From NCBI RefSeq assembly GCF_900048035.1, contig NZ_LN999832.1:310001-374000 (forward strand): a DNA stretch of 64,000 nucleotides, written 5' to 3'. Positions 50,613 through 59,979 of this stretch are shown in pieces; within the stretch, counting starts at the first letter, position 1; every line of letters starts with the position of its first letter. The notes below the pieces were generated by a model that ran no database searches, was not told where the DNA came from, and was given only the letters and a program-made list of their open reading frames with translations. A program made the translations under genes and the position numbers. The stretch comes from Candidatus Gullanella endobia (GTDB lineage Bacteria > Pseudomonadota > Gammaproteobacteria > Enterobacterales > Enterobacteriaceae).

Positions 50613-51551
50613 TTAATTACGATACAACTTAAAATAATCACTGCAGGCAATCAATTGTAAATATGTTAGCATGAAAACACCATCACCGCCTTGAGAAAAT
50701 TCAATCCAATGGAATGGTACCATCGGATATTGTGCTGCTAAATTCATCATATTATTACCTACTTCGCAAATTAGTACACCATCTTCACTAAGATAGTGAG
50801 GTGCGCAGGCAAGAATACGTCGTATTAATTTAAGACCATCAATACCGGCGACTAGACCGAGTAATGGCTCAGCGTAAAATTCATCTGGCAAATCTTTCAT
50901 ATCTTCTTCGCTAACATATGGCGGATTAGCAATAATTACGTCATAGGCTAGCATCGGTAAGTTATGAAATAAATCTGAGCAAATTAGAGTTACCGACTTC
51001 TCAACATCATGCGCTTGTATATTACACTCTGCTACTTCTAAGACACTAGAAGAAATATCTACCGCATCTATTTTAACTTCCGGATAAGCATAAATACAGG
51101 CTACAGCAATACAGCCACTACCAGTACACATATCAAGCATATGTTTCGGTGAATGCGGTAGAAAATCTCGAAAACGTTCCCCAATTAGTTCACCAATTGG
51201 GGAACGTGGAATTAACACTCGTTCATCGACATAAAATTCAAGACCGCAAAACCAAGCCTTATTGGTCAAATAAGATACAGGGATACGTTTATTGACCCGA
51301 AGAATAACGCGCTCAAAAATACGTGCACGCTCAGTAGATGTGAGGCAAGCGCTATACATTTCTGGTGGTAAATCCAGTGGTAGAAATAAGCTTGGTAATA
51401 CTAGCTTTAACGCTTCGTCCCAAGGATTATTAGTACCGTGTCCGTAATAGATCTGTGAGGCATTGAAACAACTGATAGTCCAACGCACCATATCCTGAAT
51501 AGTATGCATTTCTACTATTGCTTCATCTGTAAAAATTCTATCCAAACTCAA
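50613..51551 (-). CDS. prmB: 50S ribosomal protein L3 glutamine methyltransferase
   Basis: SAM-dependent N5-methylation of a glutamine in ribosomal protein L3. The Rossmann methyltransferase core has [20 protein letters not shown] (SAM motif I) and the glutamine-recognising NPPY motif in [14 protein letters not shown]. The N-terminal helical domain with [15 protein letters not shown] and [30 protein letters not shown] is complete. The start is TTG. TTG at 51551 has AGGAAGA at good spacing; TTG at 51545 would give exactly the E. coli N-terminus and length (310). The stop of a 71-codon upstream frame overlaps the first TTG. The downstream neighbour aroC is missing. Confidence 0.96.
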   Translation of the reverse strand: MSLDRIFTDEAIVEMHTIQDMVRWTISCFNASQIYYGHGTNNPWDEALKLVLPSLFLPLDLPPEMYSACLTSTERARIFERVILRVNKRIPVSYLTNKAWFCGLEFYVDERVLIPRSPIGELIGERFRDFLPHSPKHMLDMCTGSGCIAVACIYAYPEVKIDAVDISSSVLEVAECNIQAHDVEKSVTLICSDLFHNLPMLAYDVIIANPPYVSEEDMKDLPDEFYAEPLLGLVAGIDGLKLIRRILACAPHYLSEDGVLICEVGNNMMNLAAQYPMVPFHWIEFSQGGDGVFMLTYLQLIACSDYFKLYRN

Positions 51552-51763
51552 ACTATCTTCCTGCTGCTTTCTATTTTATAAATATGTACTAGTATTCCAT
51601 AAAGCAATGAAAGAAACAGTAAATTTTTACCTAAAAGTTCACGATATAATATTTCACTATGAGCAATAATAAACGTTATAATAAGCAAAATTATAATAGT
51701 GACTTTTATAATAAAATAAACACAGGAATATTTTCCTATATCAGGATAAACTGTATCAATCAC
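51548..51763 (-). CDS. Doubtful 71-residue hydrophobic ORF
   Basis: The open frame lies between sixA and prmB on their strand. It contains one strongly hydrophobic stretch (about residues 17-35, [20 protein letters not shown]) and a second weaker one, so it would be a small membrane protein. Its TGA overlaps the prmB TTG, as in translationally coupled genes, and only 9 bp separate it from sixA. Against this, composition is fully AT-driven, E. coli has the unrelated smrB here on the other strand, and I recognise no family. Probably spurious, but its tight fit between two real genes deserves a note. Confidence 0.2.
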
Positions 51764-51772
51764 TTAGATTTT

Positions 51773-52249
51773 CTATGACAGTAATTGGATTGGTTCGATC
51801 TGCCAGAGTAGCTTATTATTACCACTAACAGTATCTATATCAATATTAGCTACAGAAGAAGTAGAAAAAATTAGAGGCTGTTCTACTTGACATAAATCTA
51901 CTAATAGAGAACATATCAATGGCAGATGGGAGATAAGCAGTATTTGCTTTAATCCCTCTTTAGACAATGACTTTAAGTAGCAATTTACTATACTGGAATC
52001 TCCACTCGGTATTAATTCCGGAAGAACTTTATAACTCTCTGGCAATACTAGATACTCCTGTAAGATATTAAACGTCTGACGAGCACGCAGATAAGGACTG
52101 ACTAATACAAAATTGATTTCTTTAACCTTATAGCTAAGCCAACGCGCAATTATGCTAGATTCATTACGACCACGATCGGTTAGACTTCTTTCTGAATCAC
52201 TTTTAGCTTTAGAAAAAGCATTTCCATGCCGCATAATTAACACTTGCAT
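51773..52249 (-). CDS. sixA: Phosphohistidine phosphatase SixA
   Basis: Removes phosphate from histidine in phosphotransfer proteins (ArcB HPt domain; also reported to act on NPr of the nitrogen PTS). 158 residues (E. coli 161). The RHG signature is VLIMRHGNAFSKAKSD at the N-terminus. A second arginine lies in VLVSPYLRARQTFNIL, and the second active-site histidine in LLISHLPLICSLL. The start ATG aligns with E. coli (MQVxIMRHG). It is an unexpected survivor in a reduced genome, unless its PTS or Arc partners are also kept; neither is in the window. It lies immediately upstream of the doubtful ORF and prmB. Confidence 0.96.
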   Translation of the reverse strand: MQVLIMRHGNAFSKAKSDSERSLTDRGRNESSIIARWLSYKVKEINFVLVSPYLRARQTFNILQEYLVLPESYKVLPELIPSGDSSIVNCYLKSLSKEGLKQILLISHLPLICSLLVDLCQVEQPLIFSTSSVANIDIDTVSGNNKLLWQIEPIQLLS

Positions 52250-52828
52250 AATGTACCATTATTTTTATATAGAACTATGTAAAGTTTATTATAGCAAATT
52301 TTTCAAATTTGAAATGTAAAAACTAATATATTCTATTTATGATAACTAAATTAAGATCATGATAGAAGAATCATTTCATCTGACGAAACACTACTCTTAT
52401 AATCAAAATAACATCTTTTTTTCATATGCTAACTAAAGAGATAATATTATGTGTAATATATATGGAAATATTCGCATAAATGATATCCAATTATAAAGTA
52501 TACTATGAATACGATAACTATCGAGTTATAGTAATGTATTTTCTTAATAATACTAAAATCGTTAAATTATTATTATGCAAGAAAATAATATCTTTATTAT
52601 AATATATGGATGACCTAAAACATGATTAAACGATATATTTAACACCAAGCTATACAAGTATCAGTTCCTATTACAAATTTTTATAAATTATATAAGTTTA
52701 ACAGTACAAATTATAGGTTTGATATGGAAAATATAGCCTTGATTTATTTCGCATTCATCAAATTAAAATTGCTTCAAATTAATTTAGAATTTGGATTTTC
52801 ATATAGAGTTAACATGCTGACACTAGCT
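52250..52828. other. Eroded intergenic DNA
   Basis: AT-rich. E. coli has fadJ, fadI, yfcZ and fadL between sixA and mlaA; no remnant is readable. Confidence 0.5.
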
Positions 52829-53376
52829 AGAAAATCACACTATTAAAATAAACGGCATATACTATAGTATGATGATTTTAAGATTTTTTAACAAAATATC
52901 TGAATTTAGCAGTTGCACACAAGTTTATGCGCTTTTCAGTAGTAATTGACCTACGAACATATTCTAAAAAGATAGCTTAGGAGTAAGTAAAATTACCATA
53001 GTTAAGGATCTATAGATAAGGATTATAAATGATATTATAATTTACTAAGAGTACTGCCGAAACCTCTCGATTTTTCTTTGGCTAATTTTGGATTTATCAT
53101 CGATGCTATATTAATAAACTTTCTCATCCTGGTAAAGTCTTTAGGAAAATATAGTTAAAATGAACCATAGCTTTGTAAGATTTACATTCTCAAAAAATAA
53201 TTGATCATAGTAGTGGGGCCTTCTACATTTTTAAAAAATTATTAAGCTATTTATGCTAATTTCAAAATATCATCTTGTTAGTTTATTTCTACCGGATGAA
53301 TTAGATAAAGATCTAATGTTTTTTAGTTAAAGTTAAATATGCTATGTTTTAAACTTTCTATAGGATTAAAAGACAT
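52829..53376 (-). pseudogene. mlaA: Decayed mlaA (vacJ) outer-membrane lipoprotein gene
   Basis: Ordered matches to E. coli MlaA are readable on the minus strand, broken by stops and frameshifts. FNPIESLKHSIFNFN (DPLEGFNRTMYNFN) is followed by LDLYLIHPVEIN (LDPYIVRPVAVAW), then NVEGPTTMINYFL (NLEEPAVMVNYFL). Next come FINIASMINPKL...GFGSTL (FIDVAGMANPKL...RFGSTL), LNYGNFT (LPFYGSFT) and IVYAVYFNSVIF (IMVREAYFQRHDF). At least four internal stops are present, and the lipoprotein signal is gone. MlaA belongs to the Mla pathway, which removes phospholipid from the outer leaflet of the outer membrane. The location between sixA and tRNA-Arg is the E. coli location. Ends are approximate. Confidence 0.87.
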
Positions 53377-54167
53377 CTATCTATCTTTTTTTATAAACAG
53401 TATATCCTAAAAGGAAGATATTAACAAACGTTAAATCTGATAGAAGAAAACTTATTATAAAACCTCGTTATATGTTCTTGTTATTGTCGTTAAATAGGTT
53501 ATTGATTAATCTTAACTAAAACTCTGTCATTATTAGTAATAACTCGCCATACTTTTATAAAGTAGTAATTATGATTAGATTTTACAGTGTAATCGTGAGA
53601 TATTTATATTTTAATTTTTATCTAACTCCATTTAGTAATCAAATATTTATGGATATTATTAATTTGTTTACGACAAATAAAATAGGATAATAACTTACTG
53701 TTTTTCTAGTTAACATATTGATTGGTAGTTAATGCAAAGGTATCTAATAAAAATAAATATTAGAGCTTAACGTTAAAAAAGCAAGTCTAGATATTATTTT
53801 TCTAATTTTTATTGATAGTTATAAAATCTAGCACCTAGAGTAAAATTATAACACTTTTTAGAAAAAATGATTTGTATTTACTCTCAGAATTAGCATAATT
53901 ATTAATTACAAAGAGTTACGTTGTTATAGGTTCTATATGCACATATACTCCAAGCTATAGTTCTAGTTGAAAACTACATAAATGATTATTATTATTTTAT
54001 TTTAATAAACGAGTTTTATTTATTTATAAAAAGAAATAAATAGCTAGATTTTGCTATAATATTTTTTACAATCGACGAATTGTATATTAGATTAGCTAGA
54101 TCACTGTGAAATAATTACTCATAATGATATTCAAATTCTTCTTAGCCAGCGCCTAAGAAAATAGAGA

Positions 54168-54220
54168 AAATTAATTAACCACCTATTCCTGATAGAAATA
54201 AGTGGTTAATTAATTTTTAT
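54168..54220 (+). terminator. Strong intrinsic-terminator-like hairpin, no obvious gene
   Basis: AAATTAATTAACCAC and GTGGTTAATTAATTT pair over 15 bp. A mismatch follows, then 4 more pairs, a short loop, and finally TTTTTAT. It has the classic intrinsic terminator form on the plus strand. No plus-strand gene precedes it for more than 10 kb, so it either ended a lost gene or ends an unrecognised RNA. Confidence 0.6.
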
Positions 54221-54920
54221 ATCTTATCTTACTGTACTACAAGTAAAGTAAGATTAATTCTTAGCAGAAAGAAAATATAAATAATAAATTGATTAAAGAT
54301 ATTTCTGTTATTTATGCACTAGTAGTATATACTGAATACTAATATTAGTATGATCTGCCGTTAGCAAAATATTTTTCTCTATAAGCAAATTTTATGGTAA
54401 AATTTATCTTATTACACGTGATACATCTGGTTAATTCTCAGTAAATACGTGTAATTAAAATTAATTTTTTACCTTATCTTGATTGAGTTTTAGATTAAAT
54501 TTTTAGTAAATAAAATAAGATAATTAGTATTGACGATTTTCGATCTTATTATGTATAATAATATAATTCTATAAGACTAAGATGAGACAGTTTTAGCTTA
54601 GATTAAAGCTGCTTACCTCATGTTATTATATCACTAATATAGTTATATAGTATAAATCTAGTTATCGATACATAATAGTAAAAATAGCTAATACTAGTGT
54701 CATCGCTGCTTCTAAATCAGTTATTATCAGCCAATAAAATTGGATTTTAATTGATATAAAAAATAAGCAATACATTAATTCACATTTAGTGATGTATTCT
54801 AATTAACCTTATTTAATTAAATAACTTTATACAAAAATTATTAATTATAGTTAACATAATAAACATCTCTATTTGAGAGAAGTCTTGATAACTATTTTAT
54901 TATTTTATAATATGATTTCA

Positions 54921-54958
54921 GTTAATAGCCTAATTTTACGCTATTAACAGCCTTTTTA
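54921..54958 (+). terminator. Terminator-like hairpin with T-tract
   Basis: GTTAATAGC and GCTATTAAC pair around a 10-nt loop and AGCCTTTTTATT follows. It is on the plus strand, 150 bp upstream of tRNA-Arg. Confidence 0.5.
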
Positions 54959-54962
54959 TTTA

Positions 54963-54993
54963 ATTACATATAAGAACTGTTCTTGTATGTAAT
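54963..54993. repeat. 15-bp hairpin (one wobble)
   Basis: ATTACATATAAGAAC pairs with GTTCTTGTATGTAAT apart from one T.G, with a single T between the arms. It directly follows the preceding hairpin. Confidence 0.65.
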
Positions 54994-54998
54994 CTTAG

Positions 54999-55018
54999 TT
55001 CTCTCTTATAAGAGAGAA
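54999..55018. repeat. Perfect 20-nt palindrome
   Basis: TTCTCTCTTATAAGAGAGAA equals its own reverse complement. It is the third inverted repeat in a row ahead of tRNA-Arg. Confidence 0.75.
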
Positions 55019-55105
55019 GAGTTCTACTTGATTAAGAATTAAGCAAAACGTTTATAGGGACTTAATTTTAAGTTTATATAATATACAACAATTAGTATGT
55101 GATAC

Positions 55106-55177
55106 GTCTCCGTAGTTAAATGGATATAATAAGCCCCTCCTAAGGGCTAGTTACAGGTTCAATTCCTGTCGGGGATA
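55106..55177 (+). tRNA. tRNA-Arg(CCU)
   Basis: Acceptor GTCTCCG pairs with CGGGGAT (two G.U-type pairs); discriminator A55177; no CCA (CTA follows). The anticodon stem AGCCC/GGGCT encloses loop CTCCTAA with anticodon CCT at 55139-55141. It matches E. coli argW in sequence and in place; argW is a classic integrase attachment site, but no integrase or prophage trace is seen here. Confidence 0.95.
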
Positions 55178-55967
55178 CTACTTTTCTTATTAATCTTTCT
55201 ATTTTTTAATAGAAGTTAGCAAAGATAATAATACGGTATTTTTGTCTATTTTAATTTAAGTATTTTATTAGCTTTTAGTTAGTAATAGAACAAACTTCGT
55301 AGTATAATTATCTATTTTTTACCTTAAAACTGCTAAGCCAATTAAACATATTTTATCATATTTTTATAAAATATGATAAAAATCAAGAAGAGATTAGAGC
55401 TAATATACTTAGTAGCTTAATATTACATTAAGAAATTAATTTTTTTAAAAAATTATTATTATGATAATAATTTTCAATTTTTATTAGAAAAAATTAAAAT
55501 TCCTTACCAAAGGCTATACTAACGAATAAAGATATGCGATTTTTTATCAATTTTATTAGTTGAATTAGCAAAATTTTACCCGAGAACTAATAATCTTCCT
55601 TTTGAGTAGCATCTACTTCAGTACTAGAAAATCATAGAATAATTTCAGTACTATCGAGTATTATTTTTATAAAGTTACTAATAAGCTAAATCAAGCTTAT
55701 AAAGGTTTTGTTGATATTTAATCATACTTGTTAATTTCAATTTTGTAAACACTACTTTATAGTTCTATTAAAGACTTAAACCAGCACTTGGTAATATTTT
55801 ACTAATAAAACCTGAGAGTATTATATAAAATTGCCCATTGCTATTAGTGGACTAATAATTGATAAATTACTTCTTAAGTATTATAATTTAATAGATTAAA
55901 TCTAACCTACTAATAAAAAATTAATCGACTCACTAGGAATTAATTTAATTTATTGGTAATAGTGATT
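55178..55967. other. tRNA-Arg to tRNA-Ala intergenic
   Basis: 0.8 kb AT-rich with no gene. It contains a perfect 14-bp hairpin at 55351-55381. Confidence 0.5.
55351..55381. repeat. Perfect 14-bp hairpin
   Basis: TTTTATCATATTTT and AAAATATGATAAAA around TAT, about 175 bp after tRNA-Arg. It could act as a weak terminator; composition is AT-rich. Confidence 0.5.
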
Positions 55968-56040
55968 TGGAGCTAAGCGGGATCGAACCGCTAACCTCTT
56001 ACATGCCATGCAAGTGCTCTCCCAGTTGAGCTATAGCCCC
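55968..56040 (-). tRNA. tRNA-Ala(GGC)
   Basis: Reading the minus strand, acceptor GGGGCTA pairs with TAGCTCC; discriminator A; no CCA (AATCA follows). The anticodon loop ATGGCAT holds GGC. The T arm GCGGTTCGATCCCGC is intact. It matches E. coli alaW/alaX, which likewise sit beside gltX; here only one copy remains. Confidence 0.96.
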
Positions 56041-56147
56041 ATAGTATTTATACAGTCTTTCCAGATATAAGAAATATGGTATAAATTGTAAAAAACTCTG
56101 TCAATAGCTAAATTTACTAAATAATTATAATATTAAAAATTAGTAAA

Positions 56148-57575
56148 TTACTGTTGATCATTACTTTTCTGTGTTCTATAAGTAATAAAATCTAATGCTT
56201 TAGCAATACGTGTTAAACAACGAGATTGACCTATAGCATGCATAGTAATACCAATAGCAGGAGACTTGATAGTACCAGTAACTGCAACTCGTAATGGCAT
56301 ACAAACCTTACTTATACTAACTTGTAACTCTTCAGCTGTTTTTTTAATACTTTCGTGCACTATGGCTGGTGTCCAATCACTAAGCGCTGACAATTTAATA
56401 CCCATAATTTTCAATGCTGGAGCTGTTAATGAGTGTAAATGATTTTTAGCTGCATTAGTATCAAATTCGCTAAAATCTTCATAGAAATAACGGCAGCTAG
56501 CTGCCATTTCTTTTAATGTTTTGCAACGATCGCTTAGCAGCTTTACTATCGTTGTCAACTTCGGACCAGTACTAGTATCAATTCTCTGCTGATTAATATG
56601 CCAAACAAGATGCGTAGCAACGTACTCAGCCGGTAGATGATTAATATAATAATGATTAAGCCAAAGTAGTTTTTCAGTATTGAAAGTGCTAGCAGACTTA
56701 CTAATCGATTTAAGACTAAAGAACTTTTTCATCTCATTGAGACTAAAAATCTCTTGATTACCATAGGACCATCCTAAACGTACTAAATAATTTAACAACG
56801 CTTCTGGTAAGAAGCCATCATCACGGTATTGCATAATCCCTACTGCACCATGACGCTTAGAAAGCTTTTTGCCATCCTTGCCAAGAATCATTGAGACATG
56901 AGCATATTTCGGTATAGGTGCGCCTAATGATTTTAGGATATTAATTTGGCGTGGTGTATTGTTAATATGTTCTTCCCCGCGGATAACATGAGTTATCGCC
57001 ATATCATAATCATCAACTACAACGCAGAAATTATAAGTGGGTGAACCATCGGTGCGACGAATTATAAGATCATCTAATTCTTGATTATTAAATTTAATAG
57101 GACCACGAATGAGGTCATTAAACACTACGAAGCCATTTTTTGGATTACGAAAACGCACTACACAAGGTTTATTTTTTTTATGATATACATGGCTTTCGTA
57201 ACAACGGCCATCATAGTGTGGTTTTTCACCTCGAGCTATTTGTGCTTTACGTAAAGTGTCTAATCGTTCTTTAGAACAATAACAGTAATAGGCAATACTT
57301 TTGGATAACATATCATTAATAATCGCATTATAGCGTTTGAAACGTTTCGTCTGAAAATAAGTTTCTTCATCCCAATCTAGATTAAGCCAATTCATAGAAT
57401 CTATAATAATATCAATCGCAGACTGTGTTGATCGTTTAAAATCTGTATCTTCTATACGCAATATAAATTTTCCTCCTAGATTACGAGCTAATAACCACGA
57501 ATATAGCGCAGTACGAATACCACCGATATGTAAATATCCAGTTGGACTAGGTGAAAAACGGGTTTTAATTTTCAT
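56148..57575 (-). CDS. gltX: Glutamyl-tRNA synthetase
   Basis: Charges tRNA-Glu. 475 residues (E. coli 471). The class I signature is [22 protein letters not shown], and KMSKS appears as [20 protein letters not shown]. The Glu-specific LRIEDTD and [20 protein letters not shown] blocks are exact. The C-terminal anticodon-binding domain with ERCKTLKEM-like [19 protein letters not shown] is complete. The zinc site of the E. coli enzyme (C98, C100, C125, H127) is C98, C100, C125 here, but residue 127 is Glu, with a His at 129. The ATG start aligns with E. coli. It is flanked by tRNA-Ala and by divergent tRNA-Val/tRNA-Lys as in E. coli. Confidence 0.98.
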   Translation of the reverse strand: MKIKTRFSPSPTGYLHIGGIRTALYSWLLARNLGGKFILRIEDTDFKRSTQSAIDIIIDSMNWLNLDWDEETYFQTKRFKRYNAIINDMLSKSIAYYCYCSKERLDTLRKAQIARGEKPHYDGRCYESHVYHKKNKPCVVRFRNPKNGFVVFNDLIRGPIKFNNQELDDLIIRRTDGSPTYNFCVVVDDYDMAITHVIRGEEHINNTPRQINILKSLGAPIPKYAHVSMILGKDGKKLSKRHGAVGIMQYRDDGFLPEALLNYLVRLGWSYGNQEIFSLNEMKKFFSLKSISKSASTFNTEKLLWLNHYYINHLPAEYVATHLVWHINQQRIDTSTGPKLTTIVKLLSDRCKTLKEMAASCRYFYEDFSEFDTNAAKNHLHSLTAPALKIMGIKLSALSDWTPAIVHESIKKTAEELQVSISKVCMPLRVAVTGTIKSPAIGITMHAIGQSRCLTRIAKALDFITYRTQKSNDQQ

Positions 57576-57815
57576 AAATTATGTTGCCTTGATAATTATG
57601 GAGCAAAAACTAGAATATAGCTTCTATCTACAGTAAAAATTGAAAACAATCTATCAATTAAGCTTAAATTATAAATGCTTTTTATAATCTGGAAGATTTT
57701 TATTGAGTCTAAGAAAAACTGCCTTTAATGATTATATTAAATATAAATATAAAATTTACTGGAAAAATAGTTGACTTATTTTGATAGCTTTCTAAAATAT
57801 AAAGTTATATAGAGT

Positions 57816-57888
57816 GGGTGATTAGCTCAGCTGGGAGAGCACCTCCCTTACAAGGAGGGGGTCGGCGGTTCGATCCCGTCATCACCCA
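57816..57888 (+). tRNA. tRNA-Val(UAC)
   Basis: Acceptor GGGTGAT pairs with ATCACCC; discriminator A57888; no CCA (TAATTT follows). Loop CTTACAA gives anticodon TAC at 57849-57851. The body is essentially E. coli valU. E. coli has three copies (valU, valX, valY) here; one remains. Confidence 0.97.
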
Positions 57889-57909
57889 TAATTTTATAAT
57901 CTTTGAGGT

Positions 57910-57982
57910 GGGTCGTTAGCTCAGTTGGTAGAGCAGTTGACTTTTAATCAATTGGTCGCAGGTTCGAGTCCTGTACGACCCA
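57910..57982 (+). tRNA. tRNA-Lys(UUU)
   Basis: Acceptor GGGTCGT pairs with ACGACCC; discriminator A57982; no CCA (TTTTATTTT follows). Loop CTTTTAA gives anticodon TTT at 57943-57945. It is 21 bp after tRNA-Val, the same pair as valU-lysV in E. coli, and probably cotranscribed. Confidence 0.97.
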
Positions 57983-58611
57983 TTTTATTTTTTCTTTTTA
58001 TCGACTGTATAAAAAATTTATTAGGATCATTAACCTTATATTTCTATTAGAATTATAGAATTGAGATTAAATCATCCACTGAGAGTTCATAAAAAACTCA
58101 TTAATAATAATGTTTTTTCCGATGAAAAAACAATTTAAATTTATTGTAGTATTTATGTTAATTTAGATGTATCTATTAGCTTTTAATAAAAAAACTAATA
58201 GATAAAAAATCTATTTATAATAAACTAGAGTAAGAAAATAAATATTTTATTAGAAACTGAATATTTAATAATATTGAAAATACCATATGTTTATTGAGAA
58301 TTTTTCTGAATTAACTCTGACTTTATAATACGATTGTATCGCTTGAACTTAAGTTCCCTATCAACTGTATGATATAAATAATATCATCATATTATAACTC
58401 TTATTTTAAATAAGAGTTATAATAAATGTTCAATTTTAGAACAATATTAATGCGATGTCAATACTACTGGAATAAAATAGAATGTAAATTCTAATAATAA
58501 ATAAGGGTTAGATAGATAATCTAAAATGTTATTGTAATTTGATAAATTATATTACAATATTCCTATTTGTATAAGATCATTTCATCTTTGATAATAAGAG
58601 AAAACACTGTG
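57983..58611. other. tRNA-Lys to pssA intergenic with hairpins
   Basis: AT-rich, no gene. Inverted repeats at 58111-58132 (TGTTTTTTC/GAAAAAACA), 58171-58203 (ATCTATTAG/CTAATAGAT) and 58390-58424 (listed). The first is the best placed to end the tRNA transcript. Confidence 0.5.
58390..58424. repeat. Perfect 16-bp hairpin upstream of pssA
   Basis: TATTATAACTCTTATT and AATAAGAGTTATAATA are exact reverse complements around TTA. It lies about 190 bp before the pssA start. Confidence 0.75.
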
Positions 58612-59967
58612 GTGCTATTAACTTTTAAACACAGTAAACATCAACGACACCTTGCACAATTACCAAAAATTCCTCAAACAGTTACAGATATTAAAATACT
58701 TTATAGTCCTGAAGATTTCTATTACGCACTCATACAAGCTATCGCTGTTGCCAAACAGCGAATCTATCTAGTTGCACTGTATCTAGAACAGGATCAAGGT
58801 GGTCAACGCATTCTTGAAGCTGTTTATAATGCAAAACGTAACGATTCATCGTTAGATATAGCGATTCTAGTTGATTGGCACCGAGCACAACGTAATCGTA
58901 TCGGTGCTGCTTTTTCTTATACGAATGCTGACTGGTATTGCCATATGGCTCAAGCGAATCCTGGTGTAGAAGTACCTGTCTACGGCGTACCAGTTAATAC
59001 TCGAGAAATTCTTGGTGTTTTACATTTAAAGGGTTTTATTATCGATACTAAAGTGATTTACAGCGGTGCTAATTTAAATAATGTTTATTTACATCAACAG
59101 GATAAATATCGCTATGATCGTTATCGGATTATTCATAATCGTCTTCTTGCCGATACATTACTTACCTATATCAAACAACATATACTTACAGCGCCAGCAG
59201 TAAATCGATTGGATAATATCGCTAGACCAAAAAGCCTTAAAATAAAAAATGATACTCGTTTATTTCGTCAAACTTTACGTGAAGCTGATTATTTCTATCA
59301 AGGTGAAGCAGGTCCAAATGAATTAGCTATTACACCGTTAGTAGGTTTAGGTAAACAAAGTTTACTGAATAAAACAATTCATCATTTGTTTTGTTCTACC
59401 CGTGATACTTTAACGCTTTGTACACCCTATTTCAATTTACCAGCGCTTTTAGTACGAGATTTAATTAACATATTACGTTTAGGTAGACAAGTGGAAATCA
59501 TCGTTGGTAATAAGATTGCTAACGATTTTTATATTCCTGAAGATCAGCCATTTAAGATTATTGGCCTTCTACCGTATTTGTATGAAATTAATTTACGACG
59601 TTTTTTTTGCCGATTACAACAATATGTGGATAATGGTCAATTAGTACTACGTTTATGGAAAGATAACGGCAATAGTTACCACTTAAAAGGAGTATGGGTA
59701 GATAAAGAGTGGCAATTACTAACCGGTAATAATCTTAATCCACGTGCATGGCGACTTGATTTAGAAAATGCGCTTCTTATACACGATCCCACACTGGCAT
59801 TAAATTTACAACATGAAAAAGAGCTTAACCGGATCCGAACTCATACTCAGATACTTCGGCATTTTACTGAACTGGAGAATATTGTCGATTATCCATTTAA
59901 AGTTCGTAAGCTTATCCGTCGATTACGTCGGATCCGTATTGATCTTTTAATTAGCCGGATTCTCTAA
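58612..59967 (+). CDS. pssA: Phosphatidylserine synthase
   Basis: Makes phosphatidylserine from CDP-diacylglycerol and serine, leading to phosphatidylethanolamine. Phospholipase-D-superfamily type with two HKD half-sites: HLKGFIIDTKVIYSGANLNN and YHLKGVWVDKEWQLLTGNN-LNPRAW. The C-terminus VRKLIRRLRRIRIDLLISRIL is basic and amphipathic, as in E. coli. The start is probably GTG at 58612, which aligns with residue 1 of E. coli PssA and gives 452 residues (E. coli 451). An adjacent GTG at 58609 is better spaced from AAGAG. A TTG at 58567 would add residues without similarity. The stop lies inside a 10-bp inverted repeat (58958 bases into no other gene), a likely 3' stabiliser. It stands alone between tRNA-Lys and clpB. 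Confidence 0.97.
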   Translation: MLLTFKHSKHQRHLAQLPKIPQTVTDIKILYSPEDFYYALIQAIAVAKQRIYLVALYLEQDQGGQRILEAVYNAKRNDSSLDIAILVDWHRAQRNRIGAAFSYTNADWYCHMAQANPGVEVPVYGVPVNTREILGVLHLKGFIIDTKVIYSGANLNNVYLHQQDKYRYDRYRIIHNRLLADTLLTYIKQHILTAPAVNRLDNIARPKSLKIKNDTRLFRQTLREADYFYQGEAGPNELAITPLVGLGKQSLLNKTIHHLFCSTRDTLTLCTPYFNLPALLVRDLINILRLGRQVEIIVGNKIANDFYIPEDQPFKIIGLLPYLYEINLRRFFCRLQQYVDNGQLVLRLWKDNGNSYHLKGVWVDKEWQLLTGNNLNPRAWRLDLENALLIHDPTLALNLQHEKELNRIRTHTQILRHFTELENIVDYPFKVRKLIRRLRRIRIDLLISRIL

Positions 59968-59979
59968 AGTTAGAGAATC
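59958..59979 (+). terminator. Hairpin overlapping the pssA stop
   Basis: GATTCTCTAA and TTAGAGAATC pair around AG; the left arm includes the pssA TAA. T-rich sequence (AAAGCTTTTTAAATTTTTT) begins about 18 bp later, so it may be a terminator or an mRNA 3'-end stabiliser. Confidence 0.45.

Larger units (their letters stand above)
53377..55105. other. Eroded interval with terminator-like hairpins
   Basis: No intact gene. A weak trace of yfdC, expected here on the plus strand, may exist near 53880-53960 but is not convincing. From 54167 to 55018 there are four strong inverted repeats, listed separately, just ahead of tRNA-Arg. Confidence 0.5.

Noticed and set aside
53880-53960. Possible yfdC remnant (SYVVIGS resembling THIVVGS)
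   Set aside because: Right place and strand but only one short motif; no second anchor found.
58567-58611. Upstream TTG start extending pssA by 15 codons
   Set aside because: The extension has no similarity to PssA; the GTG at 58612 aligns with the E. coli first residue.
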